Source: Methylobacterium sp. 2A | GTDB lineage: Bacteria; Pseudomonadota; Alphaproteobacteria; Rhizobiales; Beijerinckiaceae | Assembly: GCF_009806555.1 (NCBI RefSeq) | Contig: NZ_VUOK01000052.1 | Coordinates: 91,765 to 155,764 of the forward strand | Direction: 5' to 3' | Length of the DNA: 64,000 bases | Shown: one piece after another, positions 15,384 through 23,087 of the stretch | Layout: every line of letters starts with the position of its first letter | How positions within the stretch are numbered: position 1 is the first letter of the stretch | Made by a program: the position numbers and the translations under genes | Notes under the pieces: model-generated | Told to the model about the DNA's origin: nothing | The model's database searches: none | What the model saw: the letters and a program-made list of their open reading frames with translations, nothing else

Positions 15384-16354
15384 CCGCGACCGTCGCGCCC
15401 TTCTCCGATCACGCCCCGCCGGCGGGCCTCCCGCCCGAAGGGGCCTCCCCCAAGGTACCGCCGCCGCCCGGCCTCGCGGTCGCGGCGCCGCTGCCGGACG
15501 TCATCCCGGCCCGCAAGCGCCGGGGCAAGGTCTGGTCCTACACCCGCCGCAACCCGACCATCGTGGTCGGCGGCGTGCTGCTGCTCATCGTGTTCCTGAT
15601 GGCCGTGCTGGCGCCGTGGCTCGGCACGGTCGATCCGACCGCCCTGGCGCCGGCCAAGCGCACCCGGCTGCCCTCCGCGCAGTACTGGTTCGGCACCGAC
15701 ATGCTCGGCCGCGACGTCTATTCGCGGGTGGTCTACGGCGCCCGGGTCTCGCTGCTGGTCGGCTTCTCGGTGGCGTTCCTCGCCTCGATCGCCGGGCTCG
15801 CGGTCGGGCTCATCTCCGGCATGGTGCGCTGGCTCGACGGCGTGGTCATGCGGATCGTCGACGGCATGATGTCGATCCCGCCGATCCTGCTCGCCATCGC
15901 GCTGATGGCGCTGACCCGCGGCTCGATCCAGAACGTGATCATCGCCATCACCATCGCGGAGATCCCCCGCGTCGCCCGCCTCGTGCGCGGCGTGGTGCTG
16001 TCCCTGCGCGAGCAGCCCTATGTCGAGGCGGCCGTGACCACGGGCACCCGGATGCCGGCGATCATCTGGCGCCACATCCTGCCCAACACGCTGGCGCCCA
16101 TGACCGTGCAGGCGACCTATATCTGCGCCTCCGCGATGATCACCGAGGCGATCCTGTCGTTCATCGGCGCGGGCGTGCCGCCGGCCACCCCCTCCTGGGG
16201 CAACATCATGGCCGAGGGCCGGGCGCTCTGGCAGGTGAAGTTCTACATCATCCTGTTCCCGGCCATCTTCCTCTCGATGACGGTGCTCGCCGTGAACCTC
16301 GTCGGCGACGGCCTGCGCGACGCCCTCGACCCCCGCATGGCGAAAGACGTCTGA
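15380..16354 (+). CDS. peptide-type ABC transporter permease (DppC-like)
   Basis: A 324-residue inner-membrane protein. The proposed TTG start at 15380 overlaps the upstream stop codon (TTGA), which gives translational coupling; no ATG or GTG exists before the first conserved block. An unusually long Pro/Ala-rich cytoplasmic leader of about 50 residues precedes the OppC-type N-terminal helix. The FGTDMLGRDVYSRVVYGARVSL block typical of DppC follows, then the EAA loop with REQPYVEAAVTTGTRMP and a C-terminal GDGLRDALDPRM. It forms the channel with the DppB-like partner. Confidence 0.9.
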   Translation: MTATVAPFSDHAPPAGLPPEGASPKVPPPPGLAVAAPLPDVIPARKRRGKVWSYTRRNPTIVVGGVLLLIVFLMAVLAPWLGTVDPTALAPAKRTRLPSAQYWFGTDMLGRDVYSRVVYGARVSLLVGFSVAFLASIAGLAVGLISGMVRWLDGVVMRIVDGMMSIPPILLAIALMALTRGSIQNVIIAITIAEIPRVARLVRGVVLSLREQPYVEAAVTTGTRMPAIIWRHILPNTLAPMTVQATYICASAMITEAILSFIGAGVPPATPSWGNIMAEGRALWQVKFYIILFPAIFLSMTVLAVNLVGDGLRDALDPRMAKDV

Positions 16355-16368
16355 TGAGGAGCGGCAGC

Positions 16369-17367
16369 ATGAGCGGCACCCCCCTCCTGTCGATCGAGAA
16401 CCTGCAGGTCCATTTCCGCACCCCCGACGGAGTGAACCGGGCGGTGGACGGGGTCTCGTTCGCGATCCGCTCGGGCGAGACCCTGGCGATCGTGGGCGAA
16501 TCCGGCTGCGGCAAGTCGGTGACGTCCATGTCGATCCTGCGGCTCCTGCCCGAGCCGCCGGCCCGCATCGCCGGCGCGATCAGGTTCGAGGGCAAGAATC
16601 TCCTCGACCTGCCCGACAGCGCCATGCGCAGGATCCGCGGCAACGACATCAGCGTGATCTTCCAGGAGCCGATGACCTCGCTGAACCCGGTGCTGACGGT
16701 CGGCCGCCAGATCGGCGAGACGCTGCGCCTGCACCAGGGCCTGAGCCGGCGCGCGGCCGAGGAGCGGGCCGTGGAGATGCTGACGCTGGTCGGCATCCCC
16801 GAGCCCCGGCGCCGGGTGCGGGAATATCCGCACCAGCTCTCCGGCGGCATGCGCCAGCGGGTGATGATCGCCATCGCGCTCGCCTGCTCGCCCAAGCTCC
16901 TGATCGCCGACGAGCCGACCACCGCCCTCGACGTGACCATCCAGGCCCAGATCCTCGACCTGATGCGCGACCTGAAGGCCCGGGTCGGCGCCGCGATCAT
17001 GCTGATCACCCACGATCTCGGCGTCGTGGCCGAGGTCGCCGACCGGGTGGTGGTGATGTATGCCGGCCGCAAGGTCGAGGAGGCGCCGGTCCGCGACCTG
17101 TTCCGGGCGCCGCGCCACCCCTATACCCGCGGCCTGATGGGGGCGGTGCCGAAGCTCGGCGCGGTCGAGCACGGCGCCGACGCGCGGCTCGCCGAGATCC
17201 CCGGCATGGTCCCGAGCCTGAAGGGGCGGATCGAGGGTTGCGTCTTCGCCGGGCGCTGCCCGGACGTGACCGACCTGTGCCGCGCCTACGCGCCGGCCCT
17301 GGAGCCCAAGGCCCCGGGCCACCTCGCCGCCTGCCATTACGCGCCGAAGGACGCGCTGGCGGCGTGA
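16369..17367 (+). CDS. peptide-type ABC transporter ATP-binding protein (DppD-like)
   Basis: A 332-residue ATPase. Walker A GESGCGKS is near residue 45, LSGGMRQR near 160 and Walker B LLIADEPTTALD near 180. The C-terminal oligopeptide-transporter extension carries cysteines in EGCVFAGRCPD...LCRAY...AACHY; such C-terminal Cys sets bind an iron-sulphur cluster in some DppD/DppF proteins. ATG 16369 has GAGGAG seven bases upstream; an ATG at 16354 overlapping the previous stop (TGATG) is an alternative that adds five residues. It is encoded directly after the permeases. Confidence 0.9.
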   Translation: MSGTPLLSIENLQVHFRTPDGVNRAVDGVSFAIRSGETLAIVGESGCGKSVTSMSILRLLPEPPARIAGAIRFEGKNLLDLPDSAMRRIRGNDISVIFQEPMTSLNPVLTVGRQIGETLRLHQGLSRRAAEERAVEMLTLVGIPEPRRRVREYPHQLSGGMRQRVMIAIALACSPKLLIADEPTTALDVTIQAQILDLMRDLKARVGAAIMLITHDLGVVAEVADRVVVMYAGRKVEEAPVRDLFRAPRHPYTRGLMGAVPKLGAVEHGADARLAEIPGMVPSLKGRIEGCVFAGRCPDVTDLCRAYAPALEPKAPGHLAACHYAPKDALAA

Positions 17368-17399
17368 CGTCTTTTCCTGATCAGACCGACACCCGCCCG

Positions 17400-17580
17400 C
17401 GCCCTCCCTCCCCCCTCTGCGGGGGAGGGTACCCTGCGCAGCAGGGGGGGAGAGGGGAGCGACGCTTCAGAAAGGGGCGCCGGCCCTCACGTTTGCTCCG
17501 CGCCTTCCTGAAGCGTTGCTCCCCTCTCCCGACCCTCGCTGACGCGAGGCCCACCCTCCCCCGCAGAGGGGGGAGGGTAT
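17400..17580. repeat. long inverted REP/BIME-like element
   Basis: Fills most of the 256-base gap between the two ATPase genes. The outer arms CCTCCCCCCTCTGCGGGGGA and its inverted copy near 17558-17578 flank inner arms GAGAGGGGAGC.ACGCTTC and CTGAAGCGT.GCTCCCCTCTC. The whole could fold into one long hairpin of about 175 bases. It shares its arm sequences with the element at 28105-28290. It sits inside an operon, so it probably affects mRNA stability or relative expression rather than ending transcription (inference). Confidence 0.75.
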
Positions 17581-17623
17581 GCGCGGCTTTCGGCGCGCCT
17601 TACCTTGATCGGGAGCCCCGCTC

Positions 17624-18628
17624 ATGAACCCGGCCCCCCGCACCCTGCTGGAGGTCAACGACCTCAAGAAGCATTTTTCCCTCGGCGGCGGCCTGTTCGG
17701 CCGGTCCAAGCGCGTGCTCAAGGCGGTCGACGGCCTGTCCTTCACGGTCGCCCGGGGCGAGACCCTGTCGCTCGTCGGCGAATCCGGCTGCGGCAAGTCC
17801 ACGGTCGCCAAGGCCTTGATGCGCCTCTACGCGCCCACCGCCGGTCAGGTGGTGCTGGATGGCCGACGCATCGACGACCTCTCGCCCGGGACGCTCCGGC
17901 CCCTGCGGCGCCACATCCAGATGGTGTTCCAGGACCCGTTCTCGTCGCTGAACCCGCGGATGCGGGTGCGGGCGATCCTGGCCGAGCCGATCCGCAATTT
18001 CGGGCTGGCCCGGAACAAAGCCGATCTGGAGGCCCGCCTCGCCAGCCTGATGGAGCGGGTCGGCCTGCCGCGCGAGGCGCTGGGCCGCTATCCGCACGAG
18101 TTCTCGGGTGGCCAGCGCCAGCGCATCGGCATCGCCCGGGCGCTGGCCGCCGAGCCGGACCTGATCATCTGCGACGAGGCGGTCTCGGCGCTCGACGTCT
18201 CCGTGAAGGCGCAGATCGTCAACCTGCTGCGCGACCTGCAGCGCGAACTCGACCTGGCCATGCTGTTCATCTCGCACGACCTCGCCATCGTCGAGCACAT
18301 GACCCATCGAGTAGCCGTGATGTATCTCGGCACGATCGTCGAGATCGGCCCGCGCCGGGACATCTTCCTGGCACCCAAGCACCCCTACACCCAGGCCCTG
18401 CTCTCGGCGGTGCCGATCCCCGAGCCCGGGGCCGGGCGGACCCGGATCGTGCTCAAGGGCGACGTGCCGAGCCCGATCGACCCGCCCGCGGGCTGCCGCT
18501 TCCACACCCGCTGCCCGCACGCCTTCGACCGCTGCCGCACCGAGGTGCCGGGCCTCGACACCGTGGGCGCCGGCCACTTCGCCGCCTGCCATCTCAACGA
18601 CACGGCCGCCCCCGCGCAGGCGGCCTGA
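17624..18628 (+). CDS. peptide-type ABC transporter ATP-binding protein (DppF-like)
   Basis: A 334-residue ATPase with Walker A GESGCGKST near residue 65, the DppF-type FQDPFSSLNPRM Q-loop, FSGGQRQR near 165 and Walker B LIICDEAVSALD. The C-terminal extension has the Cys set GCRFHTRCPHAFDRC...AACH, as in FeS-binding peptide ABC ATPases. GGGAG lies 11 bases before the ATG. It is the second of two separate ATPases in the operon, the normal heterodimer for a dipeptide-type importer. Confidence 0.9.
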   Translation: MNPAPRTLLEVNDLKKHFSLGGGLFGRSKRVLKAVDGLSFTVARGETLSLVGESGCGKSTVAKALMRLYAPTAGQVVLDGRRIDDLSPGTLRPLRRHIQMVFQDPFSSLNPRMRVRAILAEPIRNFGLARNKADLEARLASLMERVGLPREALGRYPHEFSGGQRQRIGIARALAAEPDLIICDEAVSALDVSVKAQIVNLLRDLQRELDLAMLFISHDLAIVEHMTHRVAVMYLGTIVEIGPRRDIFLAPKHPYTQALLSAVPIPEPGAGRTRIVLKGDVPSPIDPPAGCRFHTRCPHAFDRCRTEVPGLDTVGAGHFAACHLNDTAAPAQAA

Positions 18629-18634
18629 CGGTCG

Positions 18635-18650
18635 CGTTTCACGTGAAACA
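18635..18650. promoter_or_regulatory. parS-like ParB binding site
   Basis: CGTTTCACGTGAAACA contains the perfect 14-base palindrome GTTTCACGTGAAAC, the core of the widely conserved parS consensus TGTTTCACGTGAAACA (15 of 16 match). It lies in the short gap between the ATPase and amidohydrolase genes. Similar sites occur at 26152 and 54715. In most bacteria parS sites cluster near the replication origin and nucleate ParB. Confidence 0.65.
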
Positions 18651-18664
18651 CACCGGGACCAGAC

Positions 18665-19804
18665 ATGCAGCACGACCTCATCCTGAAGGGCGCGCGGGTC
18701 ATCGACCCGTCGCAGAACCATGACGGGATCTGCGACGTCGCCTTCGCGGACGGCCGGGTCTCGGGCTTCGGCCCCGATCTCCAGGCCGGCCCCGGCACGC
18801 AGGTGCGCGACATGGAAGGCGCGATCGTCACGCCGGGCCTGATCGACCTCCACACCCATGTCTACTGGGGCGGCACCTCGATCGGCATCGATGCCGACGA
18901 ATTCTGCCGCACCTCCGGGGTGACCACATCGGTCGATACCGGCAGCGCCGGGCCCGGCAATTTTGCGGGGTTCCGCAAGCACGTCATCGACCGCTCGGAG
19001 GCGCGGATCCTCGCCTACCTGCACGTCTCCTTCGCCGGCATCTACGCCTTCTCGAGGACCATCATGGTCGGCGAGAGCCAGGATCCGCGCCTGATGGCGC
19101 CGCGGGAAGCCGTCGAGGTCGCCGAGGCCAACCGGGACGTGATCATCGGCATCAAGGTCCGGGTCGGGCGCAATTCCTCGGGGGACCAGGGCACCGCGCC
19201 GCTCGGCATCGCGCTTCAGGTCGCGGAGGAGACCGGCCTGCCGCTGATGGCCCATATCGACGAGCCGCCGCCGAGCTACGAGGAGGTGCTGGCGATGCTG
19301 CGCCCCGGCGACGTGCTGACCCACGCCTTCCGGCCCTTCCCGAACGCCCCCGTCACCGCTCAGGGCGCGGTGAAGCCGGCCGTGCGCGAGGCGCGGGCGC
19401 GGGGCGTGCTGTTCGATATCGGCCACGGCAAAGGCTCGTTCGCCTTCAAGACGGCGCGGGCCATGATGGCGGGCGGCTTCCTGCCCGACACGATCTCGTC
19501 GGACGTGCACCAGCTCTGCATCGACGGGCCGGCCTTCGATCAGGTCACCACCATGTCGAAGATGCTCTGCCTCGGCATGAGCCTCACCGACGTGATCGCC
19601 GCCTCCACGGTGAACGCCGCCGTGGCGGTGAAGCGGATGGAGTACGGCACCCTGAAGGTCGGCGCGCTCGGCGACGCCACCGTGCTGGCGGTCCGCGACG
19701 GGGAGTTCGACTACGTCGACACACGCGGCGAGCACATGACCGGTGCCCAGCGGATCACCGCGGAGGGCGTGGTGCTGCGCGGCCGGTGGTGGCACCCGGC
19801 GTAA
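18665..19804 (+). CDS. cyclic amidohydrolase (dihydroorotase/deacetylase family)
   Basis: A 379-residue metal-dependent hydrolase of the amidohydrolase superfamily. The binuclear site is visible: HxH in GLIDLHTHVYWG near residue 63, a probable carboxylated Lys in IIGIKVRVGR near 163, His in LMAHIDEP and LTHAF, and Asp in SSDVHQL near 280. Members of this amidohydrolase/deacetylase group hydrolyse cyclic amides or N-acyl amino acids. It is the last gene of the peptide ABC operon, 36 bases after the ATPase with a parS-like site between, so it may act on the imported ligand. There is no signal peptide, so it is cytoplasmic. Confidence 0.88.
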   Translation: MQHDLILKGARVIDPSQNHDGICDVAFADGRVSGFGPDLQAGPGTQVRDMEGAIVTPGLIDLHTHVYWGGTSIGIDADEFCRTSGVTTSVDTGSAGPGNFAGFRKHVIDRSEARILAYLHVSFAGIYAFSRTIMVGESQDPRLMAPREAVEVAEANRDVIIGIKVRVGRNSSGDQGTAPLGIALQVAEETGLPLMAHIDEPPPSYEEVLAMLRPGDVLTHAFRPFPNAPVTAQGAVKPAVREARARGVLFDIGHGKGSFAFKTARAMMAGGFLPDTISSDVHQLCIDGPAFDQVTTMSKMLCLGMSLTDVIAASTVNAAVAVKRMEYGTLKVGALGDATVLAVRDGEFDYVDTRGEHMTGAQRITAEGVVLRGRWWHPA

Positions 19805-19961
19805 CGGGCCGGGAGAAAATCGTCAGGACGCTGACCCTGACACGGATACAAGAACGGCCTTTACAGCCTCTTCGGCGCACCGATACACTTTCCCGTGAGG
19901 GCCGTGCCATCGTGGAGCCCTCAGCGAAACGCGCATCAAGCCGCGGCGCCCGGGAGGATGG

Positions 19962-20732
19962 ATGGGTACGGATCAACCTCTTCTGGAGGTGGACGGGGTC
20001 ACGCTGCGGTACAAGACGCGGGATCATCTGGTAACCGCGACCTACCGGGTCAGCTTCCGGGTCTTTCCCGGGGACCGGTTCGTGCTCCTGGGTCCGTCGG
20101 GTTGCGGGAAGTCGACGCTGCTGAAGGCGGTGGGCGGCTACATGGCGCCGACCGAGGGCGAGATCCGCCTCAAGGGCCGGCCCGTCACCCAGCCCGGACC
20201 CGACCGCATGATGGTGTTCCAGGAGTTCGACCAGCTCCTCCCCTGGAAGACGGTCCGCCAGAACGTCGTCTTCGCGCTCGAAGCCTCCGGCCGTCTGAAG
20301 GGCCGGGAGGCGCGCGAGCGGGCGGACCTGTATATCGACAAGGTCCATCTGACGCGGTTTGCCGACAGCTACCCGCACACGCTCTCGGGCGGCATGAAGC
20401 AGCGCGTGGCCATCGCCCGCGGCATGGCCATGGAGCCCGACATCCTGCTCATGGACGAGCCCTTCGCGGCGCTGGACGCGCTCACGCGCCGGCGCATGCA
20501 GGACGAGCTTCTGGCCCTGTGGGAGGGCACGCGCTTCACCGTGCTGTTCGTCACCCACTCGATCCCCGAGGCGATCAAGGTCGGCGGGCGCATCCTGCTG
20601 CTCTCGCCCCATCCGGGCGAGGTCAAGGCCGAGCTCAACACCGCCGATACGCCCGAGGCCGCGCTGGCCCTGGAGAGCCGCATCCAGCACATGCTGTTTG
20701 CCGAGGACATCCCGGAGGCCGAGAATGTCTAG
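19962..20732 (+). CDS. ABC transporter ATP-binding protein (SsuB/TauB/NrtD type)
   Basis: A 256-residue ATPase with Walker A GPSGCGKST near residue 48, the Q-loop FQEFDQLLPWKTVRQNV characteristic of the nitrate/sulphonate/taurine class, LSGGMKQR near 145 and Walker B ILLMDEPFAALD. It serves an importer for aliphatic sulphonates, nitrate, cyanate, pyrimidine precursors or similar compounds; the substrate cannot be chosen from sequence. Its stop overlaps the start of the permease gene by eight bases. There is a 157-base gap to the amidohydrolase upstream, so it may have its own promoter. Confidence 0.9.
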   Translation: MGTDQPLLEVDGVTLRYKTRDHLVTATYRVSFRVFPGDRFVLLGPSGCGKSTLLKAVGGYMAPTEGEIRLKGRPVTQPGPDRMMVFQEFDQLLPWKTVRQNVVFALEASGRLKGREARERADLYIDKVHLTRFADSYPHTLSGGMKQRVAIARGMAMEPDILLMDEPFAALDALTRRRMQDELLALWEGTRFTVLFVTHSIPEAIKVGGRILLLSPHPGEVKAELNTADTPEAALALESRIQHMLFAEDIPEAENV

Positions 20733-21663
20733 CGCCCCTCTCCTCGACGCGGCCCCCGCCCGCACAGCGGCGCCGGTCGCCCCGTCCCGCCCGGCGCCTT
20801 CGGCGCGGCCCGAGATCGAGCACGCGCTGGGCCCGGCCCGCGGCGGGGCGGGTGCGCCGGTGGTGGAGAAGCCGCTGTCGGTCTTCGAGCGGCTGTTCAA
20901 CCAGGGCTGGCTGCGCAAGCTGGTGATCCTGGCGGTGCTGGCCGGGATCTGGGAGGCCTATGGGCGCTACCTCGACAACGACCTCCTGTTCCCGACCTTC
21001 TCGGCCACCGTAGAGGCCTTTGTCCGCGGCATCCTGGACGGCACCCTGCCGGCCCGCGCGTGGTCCTCGCTCAAGGTGCTGCTGATGGGCTACGCGGCCG
21101 GGGTCGGGCTGGCGAGCCTGCTCACCGGAATCGCCATCGCCTCGCGGGTCGGCACGGACGTGCTGGAGACGCTGACCGCGATGTTCAACCCGCTGCCGGC
21201 GATCGCGCTGCTGCCGCTGGCGCTGATCTGGTTCGGCCTCGGCAACGGCAGCCTCGTGTTCGTGCTGGTCCACTCGGTGACCTGGGCGATCGCGCTCAAC
21301 ACGCATTCCGGCTTCCTGTCGGTGAGCCGGACGCTGACCATGGTGGGGCGCAATTACGGGCTGTCGGGCCCGCGGCTGATCGGCAAGATCCTGATCCCGG
21401 CGGCCTTCCCGGCGATTCTGACCGGGCTGAAGGTGGGCTGGGCCTTCGCGTGGCGCACGCTGATCGCGGCGGAACTGGTGTTCGGGGTGTCGTCGGGCTC
21501 GGGCGGCCTGGGCTGGTTCATCTTCGAGAACAAGAACATGCTCGACATCCCCAACGTGTTCGCCGGGCTGCTCACCGTGATCCTGATCGGCCTCGTGGTC
21601 GAGAACCTGATCTTCCAGACCATCGAGGCCCGCACCATCCGCCGCTGGGGCATGCAGGCCTGA
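20725..21663 (+). CDS. ABC transporter permease (SsuC/TauC type)
   Basis: A 312-residue inner-membrane protein of the BPD_transp_1 family. It has a long Pro/Ala-rich cytoplasmic N-terminus (about 60 residues), then six membrane segments. The EAA loop lies in SRTLTMVGRNYGLSGPRLIGKILIPAAFPAILTGLK, and the family signature WRTLIAAELVFGVSSGSGGLGWFI lies near residue 255. CGGAGG lies before the ATG, which overlaps the ATPase stop. No binding-protein gene of this class is present on either side, so the third component must be encoded elsewhere or was lost. Confidence 0.9.
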   Translation: MSSAPLLDAAPARTAAPVAPSRPAPSARPEIEHALGPARGGAGAPVVEKPLSVFERLFNQGWLRKLVILAVLAGIWEAYGRYLDNDLLFPTFSATVEAFVRGILDGTLPARAWSSLKVLLMGYAAGVGLASLLTGIAIASRVGTDVLETLTAMFNPLPAIALLPLALIWFGLGNGSLVFVLVHSVTWAIALNTHSGFLSVSRTLTMVGRNYGLSGPRLIGKILIPAAFPAILTGLKVGWAFAWRTLIAAELVFGVSSGSGGLGWFIFENKNMLDIPNVFAGLLTVILIGLVVENLIFQTIEARTIRRWGMQA

Positions 21664-22148
21664 GGTCACGCGGTTCCCGCGGGCTCGTCTGGCCGAGCGG
21701 ATCCCGGTTCGAGGCGGGCGAGCCGCGTCGAACCGGGATCCGGCGCTGCGCGGCGAGACGGTGCGATCCGCGACGGCGATGCCCTGTCCGCCGACGCGAC
21801 GCTGATTCCCCTTCGACAGCTCCAGCAGCCGCGGAGCCCGATCGCCCCGCTTCGCGATCCACAGGCCTTCCCTTCATCGCGGCCGGGAACAGTCTTGCAC
21901 CGTACAAAACGGTCGGTACCCCGCAGGATGATGTATTAAACGCCGGCCACATCCCGTGGTGCCGTGAATAACGGCGGCTTTTTGCTCAAATGCTCGCAGA
22001 AAGGCCCATTCGCGGCCGGATGTGCACGGTGCGAGTCGGGCTGCGCCCTCGTCGATGCACGGTCGTCCAAGGCCATCTTGACATATGCATGTTTTTTGCT
22101 TTTGAAATCTACGACCTCACCCTCAAAAGCTTTGATCGGACTGGCGTC
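21664..22148. other. intergenic region upstream of mucR-like gene
   Basis: A 485-base gap. The left 250 bases show no gene. Near the right end TTGACA (22078-22083) followed 17 bases later by an AT-rich TTTGAAA segment is a plausible sigma-70-type promoter for the MucR-like gene, leaving a leader of about 35 bases. A short open frame continues upstream of the GTG start, but its sequence is not MucR-like. Confidence 0.4.
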
Positions 22149-22598
22149 GTGCCCGAAAAAAATTCAGAGATCGCCCTCGAACGCGTCAAGCTCGCTGCCG
22201 AGATCGTTGCGGCTTATGTCGCGAACAATTCCGTTCCGCCGTCGGCGCTGCCCGAGCTGATGGCAGGCGTGCATGTGGCGCTGAACAATCTCGGCGGTCA
22301 GCCCCCCGCCGTGGCCGCGCCGCCGGTCGAGCAGCCGACGCCCGCGCAGATCCGCAAGTCGGTCCAGCAGGACGGCATCACCAGCTTCATCGACGGGCGG
22401 TCCTACAAGACCCTGAAGCGCCACCTGACCGCCCATGGCCTGACGCCCGAGCTCTACCGCGAGCGCTACGGCCTGCCGGAGGATTACCCGATGACGGCGC
22501 CCGGCTACGCCGCGCAGCGCTCGGCGCTCGCGAAGGCGATCGGCCTCGGCGTCCCCGGCGGCCGGGTCGATCAGCGCAGGACCGGCACGAACGGCTGA
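22149..22598 (+). CDS. MucR/Ros family transcriptional regulator
   Basis: A 149-residue protein from GTG 22149. It shows the family layout: an N-terminal oligomerisation part (LAAEIVAAYVANNSVPPSALPELM) and, after a Pro/Ala linker, the DNA-binding part DGRSYKTLKRHLTAHGLTPE, ERYGLPEDYPM and YAAQRSALAKAIGLG. MucR proteins bind AT-rich promoter DNA and act as histone-like silencers of exopolysaccharide, motility and cell-cycle genes. The zinc-ligand Cys normally found three residues before the conserved Asp-Gly is Ser here (TSFIDG), as in the zinc-free Mesorhizobium Ml proteins, while both His are kept. The start could be ATG 22089 instead, but homologous sequence begins after the GTG. Confidence 0.85.
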   Translation: MPEKNSEIALERVKLAAEIVAAYVANNSVPPSALPELMAGVHVALNNLGGQPPAVAAPPVEQPTPAQIRKSVQQDGITSFIDGRSYKTLKRHLTAHGLTPELYRERYGLPEDYPMTAPGYAAQRSALAKAIGLGVPGGRVDQRRTGTNG

Positions 22599-22617
22599 TC
22601 GCCGCGCTCCGCCGATC

Positions 22618-22785
22618 CTACCGGGTCCGGAACGGCAGCACCTGGGCCGTCACCGGATCGGACCGGAACAACCGCCCGAAATCGGGGCGGGCGGGACGGC
22701 CGAAGGTATCGGCCCAGCTCAGCTTGATGACCTGGCCCCGCATCACCTGCCCCGGCATCATCTGGCCCGTCGCGCCCGCGCCCAT
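22618..22785 (-). CDS. small hypothetical protein
   Basis: A 55-residue frame on the minus strand beginning MGAGATGQMMPGQVMRGQVI and ending PVTAQVLPFRTR, converging with the mucR-like gene. The N-terminus carries a short Met/Gly/Gln-rich repeat (GQMMPGQVMRGQV). A GAG lies six bases before the ATG, a weak ribosome site. There is no known domain. The frame continues far upstream without a stop as the antisense of the ABC gene, so the start and even the reality of the gene are uncertain. Confidence 0.3.
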   Translation of the reverse strand: MGAGATGQMMPGQVMRGQVIKLSWADTFGRPARPDFGRLFRSDPVTAQVLPFRTR

Positions 22786-23087
22786 GGTCTCGGCACCCGG
22801 CAACGCTGCCTTGTGCTGACCCGAGCCGATCCGGCGCGCGACCCGCTTGTCGGCACCCCGACGAAGCGGGGTCGGCACGGCCGGCACGGAGTGCTTGGCG
22901 GTTCGCCGGAGGTCCTGGGGCTTGTCTGAGGTCGACACGCTGAAAAATCCCGTCCACGTTCGAAGTGCCGAGCGTGGACGGATAGCGGGTTCGGCCGTGA
23001 ATCCGTCGGGGCGCTCGACCCTCGACACGGCCCATCCTACCGAAAGGTCCGATCCCGGACAGGGCAACTCTGTCCAAAAAACTTGTC
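22786..23087. other. intergenic region downstream of ABC operon
   Basis: About 300 bases between the small minus-strand frame and the end of the double ATPase gene. It contains GGACAG.......CTGTCC near 23053-23071, a short perfect inverted repeat, but the adjoining run is A on the plus strand and precedes the hairpin on the minus strand, so it is not a normal terminator. Nothing else was recognised. Confidence 0.35.

Noticed and set aside
23053..23080. Terminator downstream of the second ABC operon
   Set aside because: The inverted repeat GGACAG/CTGTCC has its T-run on the wrong side for either direction of transcription.
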